Part shown: one piece after another, positions 1 to 7,273 of the stretch
Layout of the letters: each line of letters starts with the position of its first letter
Position numbering within the stretch: the stretch's first letter is position 1
DNA from: an uncultured Bacteroidaceae bacterium
GTDB lineage: Bacteria > Bacteroidota > Bacteroidia > Bacteroidales > Bacteroidaceae
Assembly (NCBI GenBank): GCA_905235305.1
Contig: CAJOLC010000014.1
Span: 1-46,111, forward strand
Direction: 5' to 3'
Length of the DNA: 46,111 nt
The notes under the pieces: generated by a model
What the model was told of the DNA's origin: nothing
The model's database searches: none
What the model saw: the letters and a program-made list of their open reading frames with translations, nothing else
Made by a program: the position numbers and the translations under genes

Positions 1-202
1 CGAATGAGAATGCTCGTACCTCTATACGAGATTATAATCTGTTAGCGAGGTGAGGAATGATATTTATGGGCAGGATAAATTAATCGCTGAATAGTTACTA
101 ATGACCTGTTCGGGGTTAATAATCCTTAAAAGGGCAACTACGACACACGAAAAAAACATTTTGTCACGTTGTTTATATGGTATCGATAAAAGCACAGACA
201 AC
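1..202. other. Upstream intergenic region
   Basis: No gene is seen here. A short inverted repeat, CTCGTA (13-18) and TACGAG (25-30) around a 6-base loop, is followed by an AT-rich stretch and could be the end of a terminator for a gene outside the window. No convincing TAnnTTTG promoter was found before the lipoprotein gene that follows. Confidence 0.4.
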
Positions 203-745
203 ATGAACATGAAAAACATCATCATCGGGCTTCTCGCTATCATCGCTTTCACACTTTCTTCTTGCAGCAGCGAACCCGAATGGGCAGACCCTGAGGCACA
301 CGAAAAGACGGAGCAGCTGCAGAAGCAATACCAGGCGCTCATCGTTGGCTCATGGCACTACGAAAGCATTTCTGAAAAGCAGCGGGTATTCGAGCAGCTG
401 ACATTCAAAGCCGACGGAACATTCAGCGGCAAGCGCAAATGGCAGACAAGAAGGCTCGTCACCATTGGCGGCGAAGAACATTACACCGACTGGGAGGATA
501 TTTTCGGGACAAACGTCACTTTCACAGGCACCTGGTCGCTGATATGGGAGCGTAACAGCAATGGCGTAGGTGAGAATCGCCTTTACCTGCGTGCCTATGA
601 TAACCAAAGCTACGACTATCTGCCCTACAGCCACATTGCCCTTTTCGGCTATGCTGACCGGGACGTACTGCGTTTCGCCGGCTACTGGCAAGACAGCCAA
701 GGCTGGACAAACTATCAACGCGGCGAGGCTGAACCGAGTTTCTGA
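203..745 (+). CDS. Putative lipoprotein, lipocalin-like fold
   Basis: The product is about 180 residues. It starts with a lipoprotein signal (MNMKNIIIGLLAIIAFTLSSC): the LSSC lipobox places the lipidated cysteine near residue 21, so it should be anchored in the envelope. The start was set at 203 (209 is possible) because the signal peptide begins there; the frame stays open upstream but encodes nothing signal-like. The mature part has a GSWHYE segment, alternating hydrophobic strands (QLTFKADGTFSG) and a GTWSLIWER segment, as in small Bacteroidota lipocalin-like lipoproteins. No catalytic motif is visible and the function is unknown. It converges with prfC with 30 bases between them. Confidence 0.75.
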   Translation: MNMKNIIIGLLAIIAFTLSSCSSEPEWADPEAHEKTEQLQKQYQALIVGSWHYESISEKQRVFEQLTFKADGTFSGKRKWQTRRLVTIGGEEHYTDWEDIFGTNVTFTGTWSLIWERNSNGVGENRLYLRAYDNQSYDYLPYSHIALFGYADRDVLRFAGYWQDSQGWTNYQRGEAEPSF

Positions 746-775
746 TAACAAGCAATCCGTTGTTGCTTTCAGTGT

Positions 776-2341
776 TCAGAACTCGCTGGTGAAGTGGAAG
801 CGGATGTGCTCGAAGTCTTGCTGGGCCATCTGGAGGACATAGCCTGAGTCGGCGAGGAAGACGTCGCGGCCTTCGCGGTCGCGGGCCATGTACTGGTGCT
901 TGCGCTTCTTGAAGGCTTCGAGTTCGGCCTCGTAGCCCTCTACCCAGCAAGCCTTATAGAGGCTGATGGGTTCCCAGCGGCACTTCGCACCGTACTCGTT
1001 TTCGAGTCTATACTGTATGACTTCGAACTGCAGCTGCCCGACGGTTCCGATGACCTTCCTGTTGTTGAACTGGTTGATGAAGAGCTGCGCCACGCCTTCG
1101 TCCATAAGTTGGTTGATGCCTTTCTCCAGCTGCTTGGTCTTCATCGGGTCGGCATTCTCGATGTACTTGAACATCTCCGGCGAGAAAGAGGGCAGCCCCC
1201 TGTAGTGAAGCAGCTCGCCTTCGGTCAGCGTGTCGCCTATCTTGAAGATGCCATTGTCAGGCAGCCCGACGATGTCGCCCGGCCAAGCCTCGTCGATGGT
1301 CTCTTTCCTTTGTGCCATAAATTGCGTGGGGCTGGAGAAGCGTAGCGTCTTGCCTTGGCGGACATGGAGGTAGGGAGCGTTGCGGACGAACTTGCCCGAG
1401 CAGACTTTACAAAAGGCGATGCACGACCTGTGGTTGGGGTCAATGTTGGCCGTTATCTTGAAGATGAAGCCGGTGAACTTCGGTTCGTCGGGCACAACCA
1501 CGCGCTCCTCGGCCTGCGTGGGACGGGGATAGGGCGCGATGCGGACAAAGCAGTCGAGCAACTCCTGAACGCCAAAATTATTAAGGGCAGAGCCGAAGAA
1601 GACAGGAGCCACGTCAGCATCGAGATAAGTCTGTACGCTGAATTCCGGATAGACGCCGTCGACGAGTTCCAAGTCCTCGCGGAGCTTGGCCGCGTCACGT
1701 TCGCCGACTCGCTCGTCGAGTTCCTGGCTGTTTATGTCCACCTCCACCTTCTCCGTCACCTTCTGCTTGTCGGGCGTAAAGAGATTGAGGTTCTGCTCAT
1801 AGATGTTATATACACCCTTGAACTTGGCTCCCTGGTTGATGGGCCAAGAGAGGGGACGCACGCTGATCTGCAACTCCTCTTCCAGTTCGTCGAGCAGGTC
1901 GAAGGGGTCTTTGCCCTCGCGGTCCATCTTGTTGATGAAGATGATGACGGGCGTCTTCCTCATGCGGCAGACCTCCATCAGCTTGCGTGTCTGTGCCTCA
2001 ACGCCTTTGGCCCCATCGACCACAATAATGGCGCTATCGACGGCGGTCAGTGTGCGGAAGGTGTCTTCGGCGAAGTCCTGGTGACCAGGCGTGTCGAGGA
2101 TATTGACCTTGTAACCGTCATAGTCGAACTCCATGACAGAAGTCGTCACACTGATGCCACGCTGCTTCTCAATCTCCATCCAGTCGCTCGTAGCGGTCTT
2201 GCGTATCTTGTTGCTCTTCACGGCACCAGCCACTTGAATCTGTCCGCCGAAGAGGAGCAGCTTCTCGGTAAGGGTTGTCTTGCCCGCATCGGGGTGCGAG
2301 ATGATGGCAAAGGTGCGGCGACGTGTTATTTCATTTACCAT
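776..2341 (-). CDS. prfC: Peptide chain release factor 3 (RF3)
   Basis: RF3 is a cytoplasmic GTPase that removes RF1/RF2 from the ribosome after peptide release. The 521-residue length is normal for the family. Near the N-terminus are the G1 loop HPDAGKTT, the G2-region GISVTTSV, G3 DTPGHQDF and G4 NKMD, followed by the EF-Tu-like domain 2 and the RF3 C-terminal domain (for example [17 protein letters not shown]). [17 protein letters not shown] is a typical RF3 start. The gene is last in a minus-strand operon, 15 bases after the DUF4924 gene. Its start codon lies inside a 7-bp repeat tract (2332-2373). Confidence 0.97.
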   Translation of the reverse strand: MVNEITRRRTFAIISHPDAGKTTLTEKLLLFGGQIQVAGAVKSNKIRKTATSDWMEIEKQRGISVTTSVMEFDYDGYKVNILDTPGHQDFAEDTFRTLTAVDSAIIVVDGAKGVEAQTRKLMEVCRMRKTPVIIFINKMDREGKDPFDLLDELEEELQISVRPLSWPINQGAKFKGVYNIYEQNLNLFTPDKQKVTEKVEVDINSQELDERVGERDAAKLREDLELVDGVYPEFSVQTYLDADVAPVFFGSALNNFGVQELLDCFVRIAPYPRPTQAEERVVVPDEPKFTGFIFKITANIDPNHRSCIAFCKVCSGKFVRNAPYLHVRQGKTLRFSSPTQFMAQRKETIDEAWPGDIVGLPDNGIFKIGDTLTEGELLHYRGLPSFSPEMFKYIENADPMKTKQLEKGINQLMDEGVAQLFINQFNNRKVIGTVGQLQFEVIQYRLENEYGAKCRWEPISLYKACWVEGYEAELEAFKKRKHQYMARDREGRDVFLADSGYVLQMAQQDFEHIRFHFTSEF

Positions 2342-2373
2342 TTAACGATTTACACTTTATGATTTATTACTTT
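2332..2373. repeat. Degenerate 7-bp tandem repeat over the DUF4924/prfC junction
   Basis: Six consecutive heptads can be read on the plus strand: CATTTAC, CATTTAA, CGATTTA, CACTTTA, TGATTTA and TTACTTT. The array contains both the prfC start codon and the stop codon of the DUF4924 gene. Related heptads occur before the PEP-synthase-like gene, the GT2-SpoIID gene and batB. Confidence 0.6.
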
Positions 2374-2875
2374 CTTCTCCGAGGCGGAGCAATTCGCTGA
2401 TAGCTTTGAGTGCAGTCTCCGTTCCGGAGGCAAGCTCCTTGCCCTGCATTCGCAGAAGCGTGGCCCCATAGAGAGCATCCACACAATTCTCCATCTCATG
2501 TTTCTCCTTGTTACTACCCTGCGAGCGGAGAGCTACGATATGCGGCAATGCCTTGTAGTAAGCAGCGCGGTATTCATGCTCGTCCTGGTCTGCAAGAAGT
2601 TCCTGATGTCGGTCTTCGAGGAGGTCCAACGTATTCTGCACGACGCGCAGATGCCCTCTCTCCTCCTTTCCCTCCTCGCGCATCATCCGTGCCAAGGCCT
2701 CGTACCACTCCCGTGCCTGCCTCATCTGCTCCTCATCATATCTGAAGCGTGGCAGATACTCAGCAGCGATACGGCCGGCGTCCAGCCCATACGCACGCAC
2801 CAAGTCCTCCACCTGATACATATATATAAGGTAGGCGCTGACGCTTTGACTTCTGAGTTTCTGTGCTATGTACAT
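2357..2875 (-). CDS. DUF4924 family protein
   Basis: This 172-residue, mostly alpha-helical, charged protein matches the DUF4924 pattern as I remember it: an N-terminal MYIAQKLRSQSVSAYLIYMY, then QVEDLVRAYGLD, and a C-terminal helical region with HEMENCVDALYGATLLRMQGK. No signal peptide, membrane segment or catalytic motif is visible, so it should be cytoplasmic. The family has no established function and is, to my knowledge, confined to Bacteroidota. It lies 4 bases after the LysE-type gene and 15 bases before prfC, so the three are probably co-transcribed. Confidence 0.8.
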   Translation of the reverse strand: MYIAQKLRSQSVSAYLIYMYQVEDLVRAYGLDAGRIAAEYLPRFRYDEEQMRQAREWYEALARMMREEGKEERGHLRVVQNTLDLLEDRHQELLADQDEHEYRAAYYKALPHIVALRSQGSNKEKHEMENCVDALYGATLLRMQGKELASGTETALKAISELLRLGEESNKS

Positions 2876-2879
2876 TTAT

Positions 2880-3527
2880 TTATCTGAACAGCGTGTGGAA
2901 CATTCCTATTACTGCGCCAGCCATGACGAGGAGACCAAGCATACGATTGAACAAGCCGATGGAAGTCATGTCGAGCCGCGCCCCGATCTTGTTGAGAGCC
3001 GTCGTGAGGCACAGCCACCAGAGCAGTGCTCCGCCCAGCACTCCTGCATAGCCGATGGCCTGCTCTATCGGATGGTCGGGCACGACGAAGCCGATGCGGG
3101 CAAAGAGGGCAAGGAAGAGGAAGACGATGAGTGGATTGCTGATGGTGATGGCAAAGCCGGTAAAGGCATTCTGCAACAATGTCCCTCGCTTGCCGCTTGG
3201 CTTATGAGGCTTGGCTGATTTCGTGTAGTATGTATAGGCACCAAATATGAAGAGCAGGATGCTGCCCAGTATCTTGACATAGTAGACTGTCGAAGGCTTT
3301 TCGATGAAATCCATCACGAGGCTCATGCCCAAGCCCGTCATCACAGCATACATAAGGTCGCTCAGTGCTGCTCCACATCCTGTGGCAAAGCCGTACCAAC
3401 GTCCCTTGTTGAAGGTACGCTGAACAATGAGCACACCGACTGGTCCCATCGGTGCGCTTGCCACTATTCCCACCACCATGCCTCGCACGGCAAGGTCGAT
3501 GGCATCGACTGATTCAATCCACAACAA
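2880..3527 (-). CDS. LysE family translocator
   Basis: This 215-residue inner-membrane protein has about six hydrophobic helices and belongs to the LysE/RhtB exporter family, whose characterised members export amino acids. The N-terminal signature VGIVASAPMGPVGVLIVQRTF matches the conserved first helix and loop; later helices include ILGSILLFIFGAYTYY and FAITISNPLIVFLFLALFA. The central cytoplasmic loop is basic (KSAKPHKPSGKR). The substrate cannot be read from the sequence. It is the first gene of the operon with DUF4924 and prfC, with a TATCTTTG promoter element 53 bases upstream. Confidence 0.88.
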   Translation of the reverse strand: MLWIESVDAIDLAVRGMVVGIVASAPMGPVGVLIVQRTFNKGRWYGFATGCGAALSDLMYAVMTGLGMSLVMDFIEKPSTVYYVKILGSILLFIFGAYTYYTKSAKPHKPSGKRGTLLQNAFTGFAITISNPLIVFLFLALFARIGFVVPDHPIEQAIGYAGVLGGALLWWLCLTTALNKIGARLDMTSIGLFNRMLGLLVMAGAVIGMFHTLFR

Positions 3528-3579
3528 CTCTTTTCGCGATTTGAGGGCTTCTTGCTCCTCTGTTCTTTATTTGCGGCTG

Positions 3580-3587
3580 CAAAGATA
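3580..3587 (-). promoter_or_regulatory. Bacteroidota -7 promoter element for the lysE-DUF4924-prfC operon
   Basis: On the minus strand the sequence reads TATCTTTG, an exact TAnnTTTG. It is followed by GC and then the start codon 53 bases on. No clear TTTG lies at the expected -33 distance; a TTTC is near it. Confidence 0.6.
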
Positions 3588-3713
3588 CGAAAAAATGAAA
3601 GAATGAGGAAATGAAAGCATGAAAAATAAGAACAACAGACCTTAAAGAACACGAATTTTCAAGGGGATAAATAATTTTTTCCCTTTTACCTTTCGCTTTT
3701 CGCTTTAAATTCT

Positions 3714-3721
3714 TATCTTTG
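3714..3721 (+). promoter_or_regulatory. Bacteroidota -7 promoter element for the ROK kinase gene
   Basis: TATCTTTG lies 91 bases before the ATG at 3813. Upstream is a pyrimidine-rich stretch with two TTTCGC copies; neither is a perfect -33 TTTG. It is divergent from the promoter at 3580-3587. Confidence 0.6.
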
Positions 3722-3812
3722 TGCGGAAACCACGCGTTTTCACACTCCATACGTCACAAAAACTTGCCTTTACATACATTTTTAATATAACATACAAACC
3801 ACAGACTAAACA

Positions 3813-4784
3813 ATGGACAAAGTAAAACCTTATGTGATTGGTGTGGACCTGGGTGGTACCAATACCGTATTCGGAGTTGTCAACGCTCGCGGCGAGGTCG
3901 TTGCAGAGAACAGTATCAAGACGCAGCAGTACAAGACAGCCGAGGCTTTCGTGGAGGCTGGTGTGGCCTGCATGAAGCCCTTGCTGGACCAGATTGGCGG
4001 AGCCGACCAGGTGCAGGGCATCGGCATCGGCGCCCCTAATGGCAACTACTACAACGGCACCATCGAGTTCGCTCCCAATCTGCCGTGGGCACACGACGGG
4101 ATTATTCCCCTGGCAGAAATGTTCCACAAAGCAACAGGCATTCCTGCAAAGCTGACCAACGACGCCAACGCTGCCGCAATGGGCGAGATGGCTTATGGAG
4201 CCGCGCGAGGCATGAAGAACTTCATCGTCATCACCTTAGGCACGGGCGTAGGCAGCGGCATCGTCGTCAACGGACAGCTTGTCTATGGCAGCGACGGCTT
4301 TGCCGGCGAGTTGGGTCATGTCATCATGGACCGCACCGAGAAAGGGCGCAGCTGTGGCTGCGGACGCACAGGCTGCCTGGAAGCTTACTGCTCGGCTACG
4401 GGTGTGGCACGCACAGCCCGCGAGATTCTTGCCAATAGCGACCGCCCGTCGCTGCTCCGTGAGAAGCCTGCCGAAGAAATCGAAAGCCTCGACGTCAGCA
4501 TTGCCGCAGGCAAGGGCGACGAGGTAGCCAACGAGATTTTCCAGTTCACGGGCAAGATGTTGGGCGAAGCTTGTGCCGACTTTGCTGCTTTCTCCAGCCC
4601 CGAAGCCTTCATCTTCTTCGGCGGTCTCTGCAAAGCTGGCGACCTCATCATGAACCCCATCAAGGAGGCTTACGACAAGAACGTGCTCAAAATCTTCAAG
4701 GGCAAGGCAAAGTTCCTCGTTTCCGGCCTGATGAACGCCAACGCTGCCGTTCTCGGCGCAAGCGCACTGGGTTGGGAAGAGTAA
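3813..4784 (+). CDS. ROK family glucokinase
   Basis: This cytoplasmic sugar kinase of 323 residues is probably a glucokinase, phosphorylating glucose to glucose 6-phosphate with ATP. The N-terminal phosphate loop IGVDLGGTNT, the TNDANAAAMGE segment (catalytic Asp of the family), the ITLGTGVGSGIV phosphate-2 motif and the ROK zinc motif are all present: His169 in ELGHVIMD and Cys181, Cys183 and Cys188 in SCGCGRTGCLE. The family includes fructokinases and N-acetylsugar kinases, so glucose is inferred from overall similarity to Bacteroidales glucokinases. The gene is monocistronic, with its own promoter and a strong terminator. Confidence 0.9.
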   Translation: MDKVKPYVIGVDLGGTNTVFGVVNARGEVVAENSIKTQQYKTAEAFVEAGVACMKPLLDQIGGADQVQGIGIGAPNGNYYNGTIEFAPNLPWAHDGIIPLAEMFHKATGIPAKLTNDANAAAMGEMAYGAARGMKNFIVITLGTGVGSGIVVNGQLVYGSDGFAGELGHVIMDRTEKGRSCGCGRTGCLEAYCSATGVARTAREILANSDRPSLLREKPAEEIESLDVSIAAGKGDEVANEIFQFTGKMLGEACADFAAFSSPEAFIFFGGLCKAGDLIMNPIKEAYDKNVLKIFKGKAKFLVSGLMNANAAVLGASALGWEE

Positions 4785-4827
4785 TCGCCCCCCCGGGAAT
4801 TCAGAACTAATGAATTCTATAAATTCA

Positions 4828-4862
4828 AACAGCCCCTTCGCTCATTAGGCGAAGGGGCTGTT
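4828..4862 (+). terminator. Hairpin terminator after the ROK kinase gene
   Basis: A perfect 14-bp stem, AACAGCCCCTTCGC (4828-4841) and its complement (4849-4862), closes a 7-base loop and is followed by CCTATTTG. The stem is strong but the T run is poor. Confidence 0.8.
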
Positions 4863-5193
4863 CCTATTTGTACTCCAGAGACTCGTTTGCCACAGCCTGA
4901 CAAAATGTAAGCATTTCGGCTGTTTTGCTTACAGGCGACTTTTCCCGAGACGCGTCAGAACCGCTTTTCTTGCCCCCTGCCCTGCTTTTCGACCCCCGAG
5001 CGAAAATAAGGGCTTAAATCGCGGGGCATTTCGCAACCTTCTATGCCACAGGTTGTTGTGAGCATCTCGGTGCGTCGGCCTTTTTATCGCGATTCGTCTG
5101 ATTGGCAACTGCACATGGCAAAAACAGCCGTTTTGACACGAAATTGCACACTTTCTGACATGAAGTTTTCACCAAGTTCACATGAGGATTTTT

Positions 5194-5236
5194 CAAACGC
5201 GACACGTGAACTTTGCAAACGCGACACGTGAACTTT
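5194..5236. repeat. Two direct copies, 22 bp apart, around CACGTG
   Basis: Two identical 21-base copies start at 5194 and 5216 (core GCGACACGTGAACTTT). The repeat period is exactly 22 bp and each copy contains the CACGTG palindrome. This would suit two dimeric protein sites on nearly the same DNA face, but no protein is known. Confidence 0.7.
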
Positions 5237-5244
5237 TGAAAGAC

Positions 5245-5274
5245 CTCACGTCGAGTCGGCAGAATCGACGTGAG
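5245..5274. repeat. 10-bp inverted repeat
   Basis: CTCACGTCGA (5245-5254) and TCGACGTGAG (5265-5274) are perfect complements around a 10-base loop. CCCTTTTTCG follows on the plus strand, so it could also act as a weak plus-strand terminator. Confidence 0.65.
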
Positions 5275-5390
5275 AAGCGCCCTTTTTCGACACTTTTCAG
5301 CGTGTGCAATTTCTGACACTTTGATGGCTTTCCATGCATTTCTGCTTACATTATTTTATAAGGGTTCGGCGAATCATCGAGGTATTAAGA

Positions 5391-5423
5391 CAAAAAGAGA
5401 GGGCACCATGCGGTACCCTCTCT
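5391..5423 (-). terminator. Rho-independent terminator of gapA
   Basis: Read on the minus strand, AGAGAGGGTACC pairs with GGTGCCCTCTCT around a GCAT loop with one U-G wobble. A TTTTTG run follows. It starts 22 bases after the gapA stop codon. Confidence 0.9.
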
Positions 5424-5445
5424 GTGTATAAAGCTTGAAGTCGAT

Positions 5446-6474
5446 TTAGAGCTCAGCGAAGTACTTGATGGTGCGAACCATCTGGCTTGTGTAGCTATTC
5501 TCGTTGTCGTACCATGCTACAACCTGTACGAGGAAGTTGCCATCGTCCATCTTGCTGACCATAGTCTGGTTAGCGTCGAAGAGGCTGCCGAACTTCATGC
5601 CGATGATGTCGCTGCTGACGAGCTTCTCCTCGGTGTAACCGAAGCTCTCGTTGGCTGCAGCCTTCATGGCAGCGTTGATGCCTTCAACGGTAACGTCACC
5701 CTTAACGACTGCGTGCAGGATGGTGGTAGAACCGGTGAAAGTGGGAACGCGCTGAGCGGCGCCGATGAGCTTGCCGTTCAGTTCGGGAATTACGAGACCG
5801 ATAGCCTTGGCAGCACCTGTGCTGTTGGGAACGATGTTGGCAGCACCGGCACGGGCACGCTGCAGGTCACCCTTGCGCTGAGGACCGTCCAGAATCATCT
5901 GGTCGCCTGTGTAGGCGTGAACGGTTGTCATGATACCGCTCTGGATGGGAGCGTAATCGTTCAGAGCCTTCGTCATGGGAGCGAGGCAGTTAGTTGTGCA
6001 GGAAGCAGCGCTGATGACTGTATCTTCCTTCTTCAAGGTCTTGTGGTTCACGTTGTAAACGATGGTGGGGAGGTCGTTGCCTGCAGGAGCAGAGATGACA
6101 ACCTTCTTGGCACCAGCCTGGATGTGAGCAGAAGCCTTCTCCTTGCTTGTGTAGAAACCTGTGCACTCCAATACGACGTCAACGCCGATCTTACCCCAAG
6201 GCAGCTCAGCAGCGTTGGGAACAGCGTAGATGATGATCTCCTTGCCATCCACGATGATAGAGTTGTCAGTAGCCTCAACCGTATGCTTGTTCTCACCGAA
6301 CTTACCAGCGAAACCGCCCTGAGCGGTATCATACTTCAGGAGGTGAGCCAGCATCTTGGGGCTGGTGAGGTCGTTGATAGCGACTACTTCATAACCTTCA
6401 GCCTCGAACATCTGACGGAAAGCGAGGCGACCGATACGGCCGAAACCGTTAATAGCGACTTTTACGTTTGCCAT
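5446..6474 (-). CDS. gapA: Type I glyceraldehyde-3-phosphate dehydrogenase
   Basis: GAPDH oxidises and phosphorylates glyceraldehyde 3-phosphate with NAD in glycolysis. The 342-residue protein has the Rossmann loop INGFGRIGR (residues 8-16), Asp35 after the second strand (which favours NAD over NADP), the active site [12 protein letters not shown] with catalytic Cys159, and TVHAYTGDQ with the catalytic histidine. [13 protein letters not shown] is the conserved C-terminal segment. The leader before the start has no clear TAnnTTTG; the nearest promoter is at 6704-6711, ahead of a tiny ORF. A strong terminator ends the unit. Confidence 0.98.
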   Translation of the reverse strand: MANVKVAINGFGRIGRLAFRQMFEAEGYEVVAINDLTSPKMLAHLLKYDTAQGGFAGKFGENKHTVEATDNSIIVDGKEIIIYAVPNAAELPWGKIGVDVVLECTGFYTSKEKASAHIQAGAKKVVISAPAGNDLPTIVYNVNHKTLKKEDTVISAASCTTNCLAPMTKALNDYAPIQSGIMTTVHAYTGDQMILDGPQRKGDLQRARAGAANIVPNSTGAAKAIGLVIPELNGKLIGAAQRVPTFTGSTTILHAVVKGDVTVEGINAAMKAAANESFGYTEEKLVSSDIIGMKFGSLFDANQTMVSKMDDGNFLVQVVAWYDNENSYTSQMVRTIKYFAEL

Positions 6475-6590
6475 TGTTTTAGTGATTAATTAAAAGGGTT
6501 TATAAATTGAACAATTTAATGATTTGACTGTCTTGGACTTCGTACTGTTGTCGTAAACCTTGCGTCGCGAATGGAAAACTGTATTCCTGA

Positions 6591-6683
6591 TTATCCGCAA
6601 TTGCAGTAATGTGCCGACTTGCAAGCCACTGCAATTAGTGTCAAAAGCAGGCATATTGTTACGAAAATTACTCTTTTATTCAC
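6591..6683 (-). CDS. Putative 30-residue lipoprotein upstream of gapA
   Basis: A GTG at 6683 opens a 30-codon frame that is almost only a lipoprotein signal: VNKRVIFVTICLLLTLIAVAC followed by KSAHYCNCG. The lipobox is AVAC, leaving a mature lipopeptide of about ten residues with CNCG at its end. An AAGGA ribosome site lies 6 bases before the GTG, and a TAATTTTG promoter element is 20 bases further upstream. These three signals in the right order are why I call it. I do not recognise the family. The frame also extends upstream to an ATG at 6776, but that would put the start before the promoter. Function unknown; possibly co-transcribed with gapA, which starts 116 bases downstream. Confidence 0.5.
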   Translation of the reverse strand: MNKRVIFVTICLLLTLIAVACKSAHYCNCG

Positions 6684-6703
6684 TTTTTTCCTTCGTTTGC
6701 GCT

Positions 6704-6711
6704 GCAAAATT
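6704..6711 (-). promoter_or_regulatory. Bacteroidota -7 promoter element for the small lipoprotein (and perhaps gapA)
   Basis: The minus strand reads TAATTTTG, an exact TAnnTTTG, followed by CAGCGCAAACG and then the AAGGA ribosome site of the small ORF. The -33 position is AT-rich without an exact TTTG. Confidence 0.6.
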
Positions 6712-6817
6712 ACAAAAATCTTTTTAAATTCGCACTCGCAGAGACTAAAAAAAACATAAATAGTGTGAAATTGCAAAACCTAAGTTCCAATTTATAAACT
6801 TTTTAATTCTTATTACT

Positions 6818-7216
6818 ATGTCATTTATTCAAGATTTCAAAGCTTTCGCGTTAAAAGGTAACGTAATGGACATGGCTGTCGGTGTCATCATCGGCGGTGC
6901 TTTCGGAAAGATTGTCAGCAGCTTGGTCGACGACGTACTTATGCCGCTCGTAGGCATGGCAACTGGCAATGTGGACTTCACGTCCTTGAAATACCAGATT
7001 GGCGAAGGCGAGGGTGCAGCCGTGCTTAACTACGGTACCTTCATCCAGAATGTTGTGGACTTCCTCATCGTGGCTCTCTGCATCTTCTTCATGGTGAAGG
7101 GCATCGCTGCCATGAACCGCAAGAAGGAAGAAGAGCCCGCTCCTGCTCCTGCTCCCGCAGAGCCAAGTGCAGAAGAGAAACTACTCACTGAGATCCGCGA
7201 CTTGCTGAAGAAGTAA
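6818..7216 (+). CDS. mscL: Large-conductance mechanosensitive channel MscL
   Basis: MscL is a homopentameric inner-membrane channel that opens under membrane tension and protects against osmotic downshock. The 132-residue protein has the N-terminal amphipathic helix ([20 protein letters not shown]), TM1 with the gate region [24 protein letters not shown], a periplasmic loop, TM2 ([18 protein letters not shown]) and a C-terminal cytoplasmic helix [14 protein letters not shown]. An APAPAPAEP linker separates TM2 from that helix. A terminator follows directly. Confidence 0.97.
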   Translation: MSFIQDFKAFALKGNVMDMAVGVIIGGAFGKIVSSLVDDVLMPLVGMATGNVDFTSLKYQIGEGEGAAVLNYGTFIQNVVDFLIVALCIFFMVKGIAAMNRKKEEEPAPAPAPAEPSAEEKLLTEIRDLLKK

Positions 7217-7231
7217 ACCCACCTCACAAAG

Positions 7232-7262
7232 CCTCCCCTCGTCGCAGGGGAGGTTTCTTTTT
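7232..7262 (+). terminator. Terminator after mscL
   Basis: CCTCCCCT (7232-7239) pairs with AGGGGAGG (7246-7253) around a CGTCGC loop, followed by TTTCTTTTT. Only 11 bases separate it from the next start codon. Confidence 0.85.
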
Positions 7263-7273
7263 CCTGCACACGT

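Larger units (their letters stand above)
4863..5390. other. Non-coding island with nested inverted and direct repeats
   Basis: No open frame here looks coding. The stretch holds an 11-bp inverted pair, AAATTGCACAC (5141-5151) and GTGTGCAATTT (5302-5312). Between the two arms lie a 22-bp-period direct repeat (5194-5236) and a 10-bp hairpin (5245-5274). TTCTGCTTACA also occurs here (5340-5350) and in the 20.6-21.2 kb gap. Confidence 0.5.

Noticed and set aside
1..60. Partial tRNA or RNA gene at the window start
   Set aside because: The CTCGTA/TACGAG hairpin has no T arm, acceptor pairing or CCA-like end nearby.
746..775. Two-way terminator between the lipoprotein gene and prfC
   Set aside because: Only a 4-5 bp stem (AGCAA/TTGCT) with a poor T run can be drawn in the 30-base gap.
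1355..2362. Long open frame on the strand opposite prfC (and similar ones opposite gapA, the GH76 gene and the GT2-SpoIID gene, for example 16143-17726 minus)
   Set aside because: They mirror the codon pattern of well-recognised genes, have no family features, and lack leaders; they are shadows in GC-biased coding DNA.
2817..2840. TATATATAAGGTAGGCG-like sequence shared with 8788-8806
   Set aside because: Both lie in coding sequence (opposite sense, unrelated proteins) and differ by inserted bases; likely chance in AT-rich codons.
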